Shown here: positions 25,593 to 35,800 of the stretch, piece by piece
How positions within the stretch are numbered: position 1 is the first letter of the stretch
Layout of the letters: each line of letters starts with the position of its first letter
Assembly: GCF_017948485.1 (NCBI RefSeq)
Contig: NZ_JAFFSX010000001.1
Location: forward strand, 248,001 to 312,000
Reading direction: 5' to 3'
From: Streptomyces sp. GESEQ-35
GTDB taxonomy: Bacteria > Actinomycetota > Actinomycetes > Streptomycetales > Streptomycetaceae
Length of the DNA: 64,000 nucleotides
Made by a program: the position numbers and the translations under genes
Notes under the pieces: model-generated
Database searches by the model: none
Told to the model about the DNA's origin: nothing
Seen by the model: the letters and a program-made list of their open reading frames with translations, nothing else

Positions 25593-25968
25593 CTGTCCTC
25601 CACCAGGATTGCGAGCATGTTCCGGGCGGCGTCGCCGTGGGCGGTCTCGCCGGTGACCTTCCAGCGCAGCGCGTTCTGGTAGGCGGCGTGAATGTCGTTG
25701 TAGAGCGTTTCTCCGCCATACGCGTGAAGTCAGCCTGTGCGTGCAACAGCCCCGGGTGGGCGAACCCCGAGGTGGGTCGTGCGGTCGCCGTGCCGACCGC
25801 ACCGCCGGTGGGCGACAGCGTCTCGTTGCAGTCCGTCAGCGCCGTGTTCGCGCTGCCGCCGGCGAACGTGGCCACTCCGGCGACACCCGCCGTACCCGCA
25901 ATGGCTATTCCGGCGATGTGCAGCATGCTGCGACGGTTGATGCCGCGGTGCTTGTTCTGCTGACTCAC
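25593..25968 (-). pseudogene. Truncated secreted protein, alginate-lyase-like N-terminus
   Basis: From the ATG at 25968 the minus strand gives a Tat-like signal (NRRSMLHIAGIAIAGTAGVA) and the mature segment FAHPGLLHAQADFTRMAEK. It then shifts frame to ETLYNDIHAAYQNALRWKVT, GETAHGDAARNMLAILVEDR. The HPGLLH and AARNML blocks resemble the N-terminal part of actinomycete alginate-lyase-superfamily proteins. The gene stops where it meets the MBL gene's 3' end, so most of it is deleted. Confidence 0.6.
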
Positions 25969-26131
25969 TACGAGCTCGCTCTCCTGTGTGCCGAATTCCG
26001 TCCGTCACACAGGAGATGTGGTGCGTCGGGGCGCCATAACAGGAACTGGGGCTGACTTTGACGAGTCCACCGTCCGGACGGCCTGTTGGTCCGTCACTGT
26101 CCTGCGTCGTTCCGGTGATCCCTGTCGGGAA

Positions 26132-26878
26132 TCACCAGGGCAGTTCCGCGTCCGCGGCCGGGGCGCCGTCGCCCCAGAACCGCCCGCTCGGACCGTCGGC
26201 CGGGAGCGTGGCCAGTGCGACGCTCACCAAGGCACCCTGCTCCGGCGTGCGGGAGCCGGTGTGGCGGGTGAGGTCGGTCGCGCAGTGGCTGGGGTTGGCG
26301 GCGTTGACCTTGATCGGGGTGTCACGCAGTTCCTTGGCGTACATCACGGTGACCATGTTGAGCGCGGTCTTCGACGCCGGGTACGGAATCGTGGCCAGCC
26401 GGTGGAGCGGATGCTCCGGATCGCTCATGAAGGTCAGCGACCCGACTTCGCTGGAAACGTTGACGACACGAGCAGCCTCGGCGTTCCGCAGCAGCGGCAG
26501 GAACGCGTTGGTGACCGCCACCACGCCGAACACGTTCGCCTCGAAGACCTGACGCAGGGCCACCCGGGTGGCGGCGCTCGGTCCGCCACGGGCGCCTTCG
26601 ACATCGCCGACGATGCCCGCGTTGTTGACCAGGACGTCGAGCCGTCCGTACTCGGCGTCCACTTGGCCGGCGGCTCGCTGGACGGACGCATCGTCGGTGA
26701 CGTCGATCTGGAGGAAGCGGGCGTCGACGCCGCCCTCGCGCAGCGCCAGTGCGGCCTTCTGCCCGAGTTCCTCGTTCCGCGCACCGACCAGGACGGTCAT
26801 CCCGCGCTCGCCGAGCAGACGGGCGGTCTCATAGCCGATGCCCTTGTTGGCGCCTGTGATCAGCGCAATCAGTGTCAT
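26132..26878 (-). CDS. Short-chain dehydrogenase/reductase (carbonyl reductase type)
   Basis: A 248-residue SDR with TGANKGIG, NNAG, Ser in VVNVSSEVG and Tyr/Lys in YPASKTALN. The early ANKGIGYETAR and VLVGARNEELG are typical of NADP-dependent carbonyl-reductase-like SDRs. Its ATG at 26878 faces the divergent XRE regulator about 100 bases away, repeating the SDR/XRE pairing seen near 14 kb. Confidence 0.88.
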   Translation of the reverse strand: MTLIALITGANKGIGYETARLLGERGMTVLVGARNEELGQKAALALREGGVDARFLQIDVTDDASVQRAAGQVDAEYGRLDVLVNNAGIVGDVEGARGGPSAATRVALRQVFEANVFGVVAVTNAFLPLLRNAEAARVVNVSSEVGSLTFMSDPEHPLHRLATIPYPASKTALNMVTVMYAKELRDTPIKVNAANPSHCATDLTRHTGSRTPEQGALVSVALATLPADGPSGRFWGDGAPAADAELPW

Positions 26879-26979
26879 GCCCCGACCCTGCGGCGCCCGT
26901 GGCCGGCCCACCAGAGACCTGGTGAAGCTGGTATCGGCGATGCCACCCACGGCCGCCAGGGCTGAGGCAGCATGGAGAC

Positions 26980-27807
26980 ATGATCCTGCGCGAGGAGTTG
27001 GGGGCATTCCTACGGGACCGCCGGGCTCGTCTGAAACCTCGTGACGTCGGTCTGCCGGACGGTCTGCGCCGCCGCACGCCCGGTCTGCGTCGGCAGGAGG
27101 TCGCCCAACTCGCCGGAATGTCCATCGACTACTACATCCGGCTCGAACAGGGCCGTGGCCCGAACCCGTCCCGGCAGGTGCTCTCCGCTCTGGCCCGGGC
27201 GCTGCTGCTCACCCGCGACGAGCGGGACTACCTCTTCCGTGTCGCCGACGAAAGCCCGCCCCCGGTCGCCGGCCCGCTCCGCGAACTCACTCCCGCAGTG
27301 CGCTGCCTCCTCGACAGCATGCCGGAGGTACCGGCCTACGTCGTCGACGCGAAGTACGACCTCCTCGCCTGGAACACGCTCGCGGCGCACTTCATCAGCA
27401 GCATCGCGCAGGCACCGAAGGACGACCGCAACCTCGTCCGCTGGATGTTCCGCGAGGCCCTCGACGACCACCGCTGGGACGACGAGTCGGCGATCGCGTT
27501 CGCCCGCGCGACCGTCGCCGACCTGCGCGCCGCCTACGCCCTCCACCCCGGCGACCGCGGGATCGAAGGGCTCGTCACCGAACTCCTCGGCACCTCACCA
27601 CGATTCGCCGAGATGTGGGCCATCCGCGACGTCGCGGTACGGCGCCGGGTCATCAAGAAGATCGACTCCTCCACCTTCGGGCCACTGGAATACGAGTGCC
27701 AGGTACTCCACATCCCCGAGAACGGTCAACGCCTCATCGTCTACTGCGCCGAGCCAGGCTCCACGACCCGGGAACTCTTCTGCCGTCTCGCTGCTATGGC
27801 CAACTGA
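26980..27807 (+). CDS. XRE-family regulator with MmyB-like ligand-binding domain
   Basis: A 275-residue transcription factor. HTH region: FLRDRRARLKPRDVGLPDGL, RRRTPGLRRQEVAQLAGMSI, DYYIRLEQGRG. The C-terminal domain has the MmyB sensor pattern, with VPAYVVDAKYDLLAWNTLAA and PLEYECQVLHIPENGQRLIV. The ATG at 26980 starts the homology; GGAGA lies only a base or two before it, so the exact start is uncertain. It probably represses the divergent SDR gene. Confidence 0.85.
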   Translation: MILREELGAFLRDRRARLKPRDVGLPDGLRRRTPGLRRQEVAQLAGMSIDYYIRLEQGRGPNPSRQVLSALARALLLTRDERDYLFRVADESPPPVAGPLRELTPAVRCLLDSMPEVPAYVVDAKYDLLAWNTLAAHFISSIAQAPKDDRNLVRWMFREALDDHRWDDESAIAFARATVADLRAAYALHPGDRGIEGLVTELLGTSPRFAEMWAIRDVAVRRRVIKKIDSSTFGPLEYECQVLHIPENGQRLIVYCAEPGSTTRELFCRLAAMAN

Positions 27808-28217
27808 GCGGAAGCCCACGTCGCTGACTCGGTCGGCAGCGCCTGCGGGCGTGGGTGGCGGCGCGGGATGTAGGGCCGGTGGTCGGCTGTGAACGTGCTG
27901 ACCTCGGCGGGGAGCCTGCCGTCAGCCTCACCGGCATGGTGCCGAGCCGGGATGAAGGAAAGGGTGTGGCCCTGATGGGCCGGCCTTCGGCTACCAGCCG
28001 AACTCCGTCTGTACCGACAACCCCGTGTTGATCTCACTGCGCACTCCTGACGTGCCGAGGACCGGAGTATCGAGTTGTCGCCAGCAACACGAGAGGCGCG
28101 TACCGCACTGGGCGGTCCACCAGGTCAGTGCGGCCATGGCTCTTCCACCCACCACCGGAAGAGAAGGCGGCCAGGACGTCGGGCACGGACGTCGGTCAGT
28201 GGGGTCGCCGACGATGT
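27808..28217. other. Intergenic stretch, no recognisable gene
   Basis: About 410 bases. Short frames on the minus strand exist, but their products show no family signature. No clear terminator hairpin or repeat was found. Confidence 0.45.
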
Positions 28218-28220
28218 TCA

Positions 28221-29463
<1,243 letters not shown>

Positions 29464-31050
29464 GTGACGCTAGAGGCGACAACATCCCGGGAGAGTCGGA
29501 TTGCGGGGCAGAGGGGGCCGCAGGTGCCCGACGGCACCGCCGACCGCATCACCGTTCTGGAGAGCCGTCGGGCACAAGCGGTGGCCGAGGTCGGGCCGAG
29601 GAGACGTGGGGAGTTCGGCGCGCGGGAGCGGATCGATCTGTTGCTGGACGCGGGGTCATTCACCGAGACGGGTTTGTTCGTCCGGGCCCGGCCGGCCGGG
29701 GACGACGCTCGTCGCCCGTACGGAGACGGGGTGGTCACCGGATACGGCACGGTCGACAGTCGTCCGGTCTGTGTGTTCGCCCAGGACTCCTCGGTCTTCG
29801 GCGGCAGCATGGGTGAGGCGTTCGGGGAGAAGACCGTCGCTCTGATGGATCTCGCTCTGAAGACCGGCTGTCCGGTCGTCGGACTCAACGACGGTGGTGG
29901 CGCCCGAATTCAGGAGGGGGTCACATCGCTCGCCCTCTACGCCGAACTGGTGCGCCGCAATGTGAGGGCGTCCGGCGTGATTCCGCAGATCTCCGTCGTC
30001 CTGGGGCCGTGCGCCGGCGGTGCCGCGTACTCGCCCGCCATCACCGACTTCACCGTGATGGTGGACGGCGCCTCACACATGTTCGTCACCGGGCCCGACG
30101 TCATCGAGGCGGTGACCGGTGAGTGCACCAGCGCCGAGGAGCTGGGCGGGGCCCGCACCAGCAACTCCGTCAACGGCAACGCCCACTTCCTCGCCGCCGA
30201 CGAGGTGGAGGCCCTGGACACCGTACGCGACCTGCTGTCGTACCTACCCGCCAACAATCTGGACCGGCCCCCGCAGTACGCGCCGACGGCGGAGCCCGCC
30301 GGCGCCCGGCTCGACGACATCGTGCCGGACCGTCTCGGGCAGGCCTACGACATGCGCGACGTACTGCGGGCGGTCGTCGACGACGGCGAACTGCTGGAGG
30401 TTCAGGAGCTGTTCGCGAAGAACATCATCTGCGCGCTGGCACTCGTCGATGGCAGCTCCGTCGGCGTCGTCGCCAACCAGCCGCTGCACGCCGCCGGGGT
30501 CCTCGACATCGACGCCTCCGAGAAAGCCGCGCGCTTCGTACGGTTCTGCGACGCGTTCGGCATCCCGCTGCTCACCTTCGCTGATGTCCCGGGCTATCTC
30601 TCCGGCGTCCGTCAGGAGCAGGCCGGGATCATCCGGCGCGGCGCCAAGCTGCTGTACGCCTACGCCGAGGCGACCGTCCCGAAGGTCACGGTGGTGGTGC
30701 GCAAGGCGTACGGCGGCGGATACGCCGTGATGGGCTCCAAGCACCTGGGCGCCGACATCAACCTCGCCTGGCCCACCGCGCGAATCGCCGTCATGGGCGC
30801 CGAAGGTGCGGTGGGCATCCTGCACCGGCGCGAACTCGCCTCCGCCGACGACCCCGAGGCGCTGCGGGCCCGCCTCGTCGCCACGTACGAGAGCACGCAC
30901 GGGACTCCCTACCTCGCCGCCGAGCGCGGATACGTCGATGCCGTCATCGCCCCACGCGACACCCGTGCCCACGTCTGCCGTGCCCTGCGTGCGCTACGCG
31001 GTAAGCGTGCCCCGATGCCGGAGCGACGGCACGGCAACATCCCGCTCTGA
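29464..31050 (+). CDS. Acyl-CoA carboxylase beta subunit (AccD/PccB type)
   Basis: A 528-residue carboxyltransferase subunit that would move CO2 from biotin to an acyl-CoA. The two crotonase-like halves are visible. The N-half has DSSVFGGSMGEAFGEKTVAL and GPCAGGAAYSPAITDF (oxyanion site). The C-half has FADVPGYLSGVRQEQAGIIR, RKAYGGGYAVMGSKHLGADI and AWPTARIAVMGAEGAVGILH. GTG at 29464 has GGAGG 5 bases upstream. No biotin carboxylase (alpha) gene is nearby, as expected for Streptomyces, where alpha subunits are shared. Fifty bases before the acyl-AMP ligase and Pks13-like synthase, it likely makes the 2-carboxyacyl-CoA extender, as AccD4 does for mycolate synthesis. Confidence 0.9.
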   Translation: MTLEATTSRESRIAGQRGPQVPDGTADRITVLESRRAQAVAEVGPRRRGEFGARERIDLLLDAGSFTETGLFVRARPAGDDARRPYGDGVVTGYGTVDSRPVCVFAQDSSVFGGSMGEAFGEKTVALMDLALKTGCPVVGLNDGGGARIQEGVTSLALYAELVRRNVRASGVIPQISVVLGPCAGGAAYSPAITDFTVMVDGASHMFVTGPDVIEAVTGECTSAEELGGARTSNSVNGNAHFLAADEVEALDTVRDLLSYLPANNLDRPPQYAPTAEPAGARLDDIVPDRLGQAYDMRDVLRAVVDDGELLEVQELFAKNIICALALVDGSSVGVVANQPLHAAGVLDIDASEKAARFVRFCDAFGIPLLTFADVPGYLSGVRQEQAGIIRRGAKLLYAYAEATVPKVTVVVRKAYGGGYAVMGSKHLGADINLAWPTARIAVMGAEGAVGILHRRELASADDPEALRARLVATYESTHGTPYLAAERGYVDAVIAPRDTRAHVCRALRALRGKRAPMPERRHGNIPL

Positions 31051-31099
31051 CCCGCCCAGCCGAAACCTGCCCGTCCCGCGCCGTGAGGAGCCGCCCCCG

Positions 31100-32839
31100 A
31101 TGGACAGCCGTCGTCCCCCGCTCGCCCCCGCGTACCGAAGTCTGCCGGAGTATGTGCGGCACTGGGCCGAAACCACCCCCGACCGCCGGGCGTTCACCTT
31201 CGTCGACCATCCGGCCCCGCACTCGCGTGGTGTCCATCGCACGCTGACCTGGCGACGTCTGGACGTGCGGGTGCGGGCGGTGGCCGCCCGGCTCGCCGAG
31301 GAGGCCGAGCCGGGGGCGCGGGTCGCACTGTTGTGCCCGCAGAGCACGGAGTACGTCACCGCCTTCCTGGCGGCGCTCGCCGCCGGCCTGGTGGCCGTAC
31401 CGCTGTATCCGCCCGGTCTGCCCGGGCACGGTGATCGGCTGTCGGCCGTGCTGGCTGACGCGCGGCCGACGGTCGTCGTGACGACGAGTCAAGTCATCGA
31501 CCAGGTGCGTGACGCCTGCGCGCACACGCCGGTGCGAATCGTCGCCGTGGACCAGGTGCCCGACGCCGCTGCCGGAGACCGGCGGCCGGTCGAACCTGAC
31601 GACGCAGTGATCGCGTACCTCCAGTACACCTCTGGCTCGACCCGTACCCCGGCGGGCGTGGAGATCAGCCACGCCAACGTCGTCGCCAACGCGCGTCAGG
31701 CGTTGGCCGCCTACCGGGCGGACGCGCATCCGGTGACCTGTGTGGGCTGGCTGCCGCTGTACCACGACATGGGGCTCGTGCTGAGTGTCGCCGCCCCGGT
31801 CGTGCGGGGGCTGCTGTCGGTGCTCATGGACCCGGTCGCGTTCCTGCACGAACCCGTGCGCTGGCTGCGGCTGCTGGCCGCGCATCCGCGCGCGCTGAGT
31901 GCGGCCCCCAACTTCGCCTACGACTACTGCGTCTCGGCCGTGACCGACGCGCAGAAGGCAGATCTGCGCCTGGACGGGGTCGCCGCGCTCATCAACGGCA
32001 GCGAGCCCGTTCGCCCCGGCACCGCCGAACGGTTCCACGCCGCCTTCGCCGGCCAGGGGCTCGCGCCGGACACCCACTGTCCGTCCTACGGGCTCGCCGA
32101 GGCCACCGTCTTCGTCAGCGCCGCCCGGCCCGGGATGCCGCTCAGCCGTTTCGCGCTCGACCGCGACGCCCTCGCCACCGGAAAGGCCCTGCCCGCGCGG
32201 CCCGACGATCCCAGGGCCGTGCTGCTGGCGGGCTGCGGCACTCCGGCGGGGCAGCGGATCCGTATCGCCGATCCCGTGAGCCACGCCGCCCTGTCCGAGG
32301 GAGAGGTCGGCGAGATTTGCGTGCAGGGTCCCAATGTGGGGCGCGGCTACTGGAGACAGGACGAGCCCACCCGGCGCGTCTTCGGCACCACGCTCGGGGA
32401 CATCCCGGGAGGCTGGCTGCGCACGGGCGATCTGGGCACCGTTCTGGACGGTCAGTTGATCGTCACCGGCCGTCTCAAGGACCTCATCGTCGTCGACGGC
32501 CGCAACCACTACCCGCAGGACGTGGAGGCCACGGCCCAGGACGCGCATCCGGCCGTGCGACGCGACCGGCTCGCCGCCTTCGGCGTACCGGGCGACTCCG
32601 GGGAGCGGGTGGTCGTGGTGGCCGAGCACGTACGAACCACGAGCCTTGCCGAGATCGACGTACCGGCCCTGGTGCGTGCCGTGCGTGCTGCCGTGTCCGC
32701 GCGGAACGGGCTGCGGCTCGCAGACCTCGTCGTCGTGCCTCCGGGCGCTGTGCCACGTACGTCCAGCGGCAAGGTGTCGCGGACGTTGACCCGCCGGCAG
32801 TACTTGGAAGGCGCGTACGCGGTGGAGAGCGCCGGATGA
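31100..32839 (+). CDS. Fatty acyl-AMP ligase (FadD32-like)
   Basis: A 579-residue adenylate-forming enzyme that activates a fatty acid as acyl-AMP and loads it onto an ACP. Motifs: YTSGSTRTPAGVEISH (ATP loop), CVGWLPLYHDMGL (FAAL-typical), CPSYGLAEATVFVS, GWLRTGDLG and GRLKDLIVVDGRNHYPQDVE, with the catalytic Lys in RTSSGKVSR. The WLPLYHDMGL and GRNHYPQDIE-type blocks separate acyl-AMP ligases from acyl-CoA ligases. GTGAGGAG lies 9 bases before the ATG. The stop overlaps the synthase start (ATGA), so the two proteins are made together and the ligase should load the synthase's N-terminal ACP, as FadD32 does for Pks13. Confidence 0.9.
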   Translation: MDSRRPPLAPAYRSLPEYVRHWAETTPDRRAFTFVDHPAPHSRGVHRTLTWRRLDVRVRAVAARLAEEAEPGARVALLCPQSTEYVTAFLAALAAGLVAVPLYPPGLPGHGDRLSAVLADARPTVVVTTSQVIDQVRDACAHTPVRIVAVDQVPDAAAGDRRPVEPDDAVIAYLQYTSGSTRTPAGVEISHANVVANARQALAAYRADAHPVTCVGWLPLYHDMGLVLSVAAPVVRGLLSVLMDPVAFLHEPVRWLRLLAAHPRALSAAPNFAYDYCVSAVTDAQKADLRLDGVAALINGSEPVRPGTAERFHAAFAGQGLAPDTHCPSYGLAEATVFVSAARPGMPLSRFALDRDALATGKALPARPDDPRAVLLAGCGTPAGQRIRIADPVSHAALSEGEVGEICVQGPNVGRGYWRQDEPTRRVFGTTLGDIPGGWLRTGDLGTVLDGQLIVTGRLKDLIVVDGRNHYPQDVEATAQDAHPAVRRDRLAAFGVPGDSGERVVVVAEHVRTTSLAEIDVPALVRAVRAAVSARNGLRLADLVVVPPGAVPRTSSGKVSRTLTRRQYLEGAYAVESAG

Positions 32840-35800
32840 AGGCCGTCGACGAGAGCGCACTGCGACGTCTGATCGCGGAACGGGTGGCCGCCTGGAACGG
32901 CATCGCACCCAAGGAGGTAGCGATGGACCGGCCGCTGGCGGACTTCGGTCTGTCCTCGCGGGACGCGGTTGCACTGGCGGGGGAGCTCTCCCATCTGACC
33001 GGCCGCGAGTTACCGGCGACGCTGCTGTGGGAGGCACCCAGCGGCAATGCCCTGGTGGCACATCTGTGCCTCACGGAGACGGACGTCGCTCCGCCAGTCC
33101 CGCAGCCCCCTCCCCCGGCGGTCCCCGGCGAGCCCGTCGCCGTCATCGGCGTCGGTTGCCGACTGCCCGGAGGTGTGCACGGGCCGGGCGACTACTGGCG
33201 GCTGCTGTGCGAGGGCGTCGACGCGATCCGCCGCGTGCCCGAGGACCGGTGGCGTGACTTCACCGCCTTCGCGCCCACCGACGCGCCCCTGTACGGCGGT
33301 TACCTCGACGACATCGCCGGATTCGACGCGGACTTCTTCCGTGTCACCCCGCGCGAGGCCGCGGTGATGGACCCTCAGCAGCGGATCCTCCTGGAAGTCG
33401 TCCACGAGGCCCTCGACCACGCCGCCGTCCCGGCCGCATCCCTCGCCGGCACCGCTACCGGTGTCTTCGTCGGTATCTCCGCCCCGGAGTACGGCGCGCT
33501 CACCGCTGCCGACCCGGCCGCCGTCGACCCGTGGGCGCCGGCCGGCGGGGCGTTGAGCGTGGCAGCGGGCCGTCTGGCGTACGTGCTGGACACGCGCGGG
33601 CCGAGCATGGCCGTCGACACGGCCTGTTCCTCGTCGCTGGTCGCCCTGCACCACGCCTGTGTCAGTCTGCGCACTCTTGAGAGCGACACGGCGATCGCCG
33701 CAGGCGTCAACTTACTGCTCTCCCCTGCCGTCTCCGTGGCGTTCCGGCGGGCGGGAGCCCTCGCGCCGGACGGGCGGTGCAAGCCGTTCTCGGCGGCGGC
33801 CGACGGCATAGGGCGCGGTGAGGGATGCGCGGCCGTGCTCCTGAAGCGGCTGTCCGACGCCGAGCGGGACGGCGACCGTGTCCTCGCCGTCATCCGGGCC
33901 ACGGCGGTCAACTCCGACGGCCGTTCCAACGGTCTGCTGGCACCCAACCCGGCGGCCCAGAAGGCTCTGCTGACGACCGCCTGCGCGCAGGCCGGGCTCG
34001 ATCCGGCGCACATCGACTATGTCGAGGCGCACGGCACGGGCACCCCGCTGGGCGATCCTATCGAGGCGGGCGCGCTCGGCGCCGTGCTCGGTGCGGGCCG
34101 CGAACCTGATCAGCCCTTGCTGCTCGGCTCCGTCAAGGGCAACCTCGGGCACCTGGAGTCCGCCGCGGGCATCGCAGGTCTGGTGAAGACGGTGCTCGCT
34201 CTGCACCACGACAGCGTTCCACCGTCCTTGCACTGCGCCGGGGGCAGCGCCCTGGACGACGTACCGCTGCGGGTGGTGACCGAGTGCGAGCCGTGGCCGC
34301 GCTACACGGGGACGGCCACCGCCGGGGTCTCCGGGTTCGGCTTCGGCGGCACCAACGCCCATGCGGTGCTGGAGGAATGGCGGCCCGGTGTCCTGCCGCC
34401 GCCCACGGACGAGGAGCCGGCCGCACGCCTCCACCTTCTCTCCGGCATCGATACCGCACGCGTCCGGGACACCGCGGCCCGGCTCGCCGACTGGCTCCGT
34501 ACGCCCCAGGGGCGCACCGCGCACCCCGCCGACGTGGCGCACACGCTCGCCGGGCGCGCCGGGCGCGGACCCGTGCGGGCTGCGGTCATCGCCGGTGACC
34601 GGGATGAACTCGCGGACGGACTGGGCGCGTTGGCGCAAGGTCGTCGGCACGCGCGGGTTGCCACCGGCGACCGTGATCACATGGGGCGCGGCCCCGTGTG
34701 GGTGTTCTCCGGGTACGGCAGCCAGTGGGCCGGCATGGGGCGTCGGCTACTGGCCGAGGAACCTGCCTTCGCGGCCGCCGTGGAGAAGCTCGACGCGCAG
34801 ATGGCCGCGGCGTGCGGGCTGTCCTTGTACGACCATCTGGCCTCTGGCGGCGAGCTCGATCGTCTGGAAGTGGCCCAGCCCGTCCTGTTCGGCGTCCAGG
34901 TCGCGCTCGCCGAGCTGTGGCGCTCTCACGGTGTCGAACCTGCCGCTGTCATCGGCCACTCCATGGGCGAGGTGGCCGCCGCGGTGTGTGCGGGCGCGGT
35001 GGAGGTGTCGGATGCCGCCCGGGTCGTCGCCGTACGGGCCCGGCTGCTCAGCGGGTTGAGTGGCGGCGCGATGGCCGTCGTCGACCTCGACGACAGTGAA
35101 ATCGACGCGCTGCCGGGGGACTTCCCCGGTGTGCACGTAGCGGTCCACTCGTCGCCCGGCCAGAAGGTCGTCACCGGCGAGGTGTCGGCGGTGGCTCGGC
35201 TGGTGCGGCGGCTGGAGCAAGAGGGGCGCGCTGCGAGGGCCATGCGGGTCGTCGGCGCCGGGCATTCGCCCCAAGTCGAGCCATTGCTCGCTGAGTTGAC
35301 CGGCGCCTTGGCCGACGTCCGGGGTGGCAGGGCCCACGTCACCGTCTACTCCACCGTGCTGGACGACCCGCGCGACGACTGTGTGTTCGACGCCACCCAC
35401 TGGGCCGCGAACCTGCGACGGCCCGTGCGTCTGGACCGGGCCGTCGCGTCGGCCGCCGACGACGGCCACACCGCCTTCGTCGAGATCTCGCCCCACCCGG
35501 TCCTGACCCGTGCCATCACCGATACCGCTCCCGGAGTTCTCGCCGTCGGCACACTGCGCCGCGACGCCGACGGCTCCGCCGACTTCCTCACCCAGGTGGG
35601 CGCCCTGTCCTGCGCGGGCTGGCGCCTGACGCCGCCGCCCGGGCGCGTCATCGACCTGCCCGCGCCGCGCTGGCGGCACGCGCGGCACTGGTGGACGGAC
35701 GGGCGTACGTCCACGGCGACCACGGACGCACCGGCACCAGCCATGGAGGACTCCCCCTCGGCACAGGACACTTCGCTGTCCGTCCGCCTGTGTCACCACA

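Noticed and set aside
30944..33061. Minus-strand open frame of 705 codons over the acyl-AMP ligase
   Set aside because: Antisense of a well-supported ligase gene; no recognisable domain in the minus frame.
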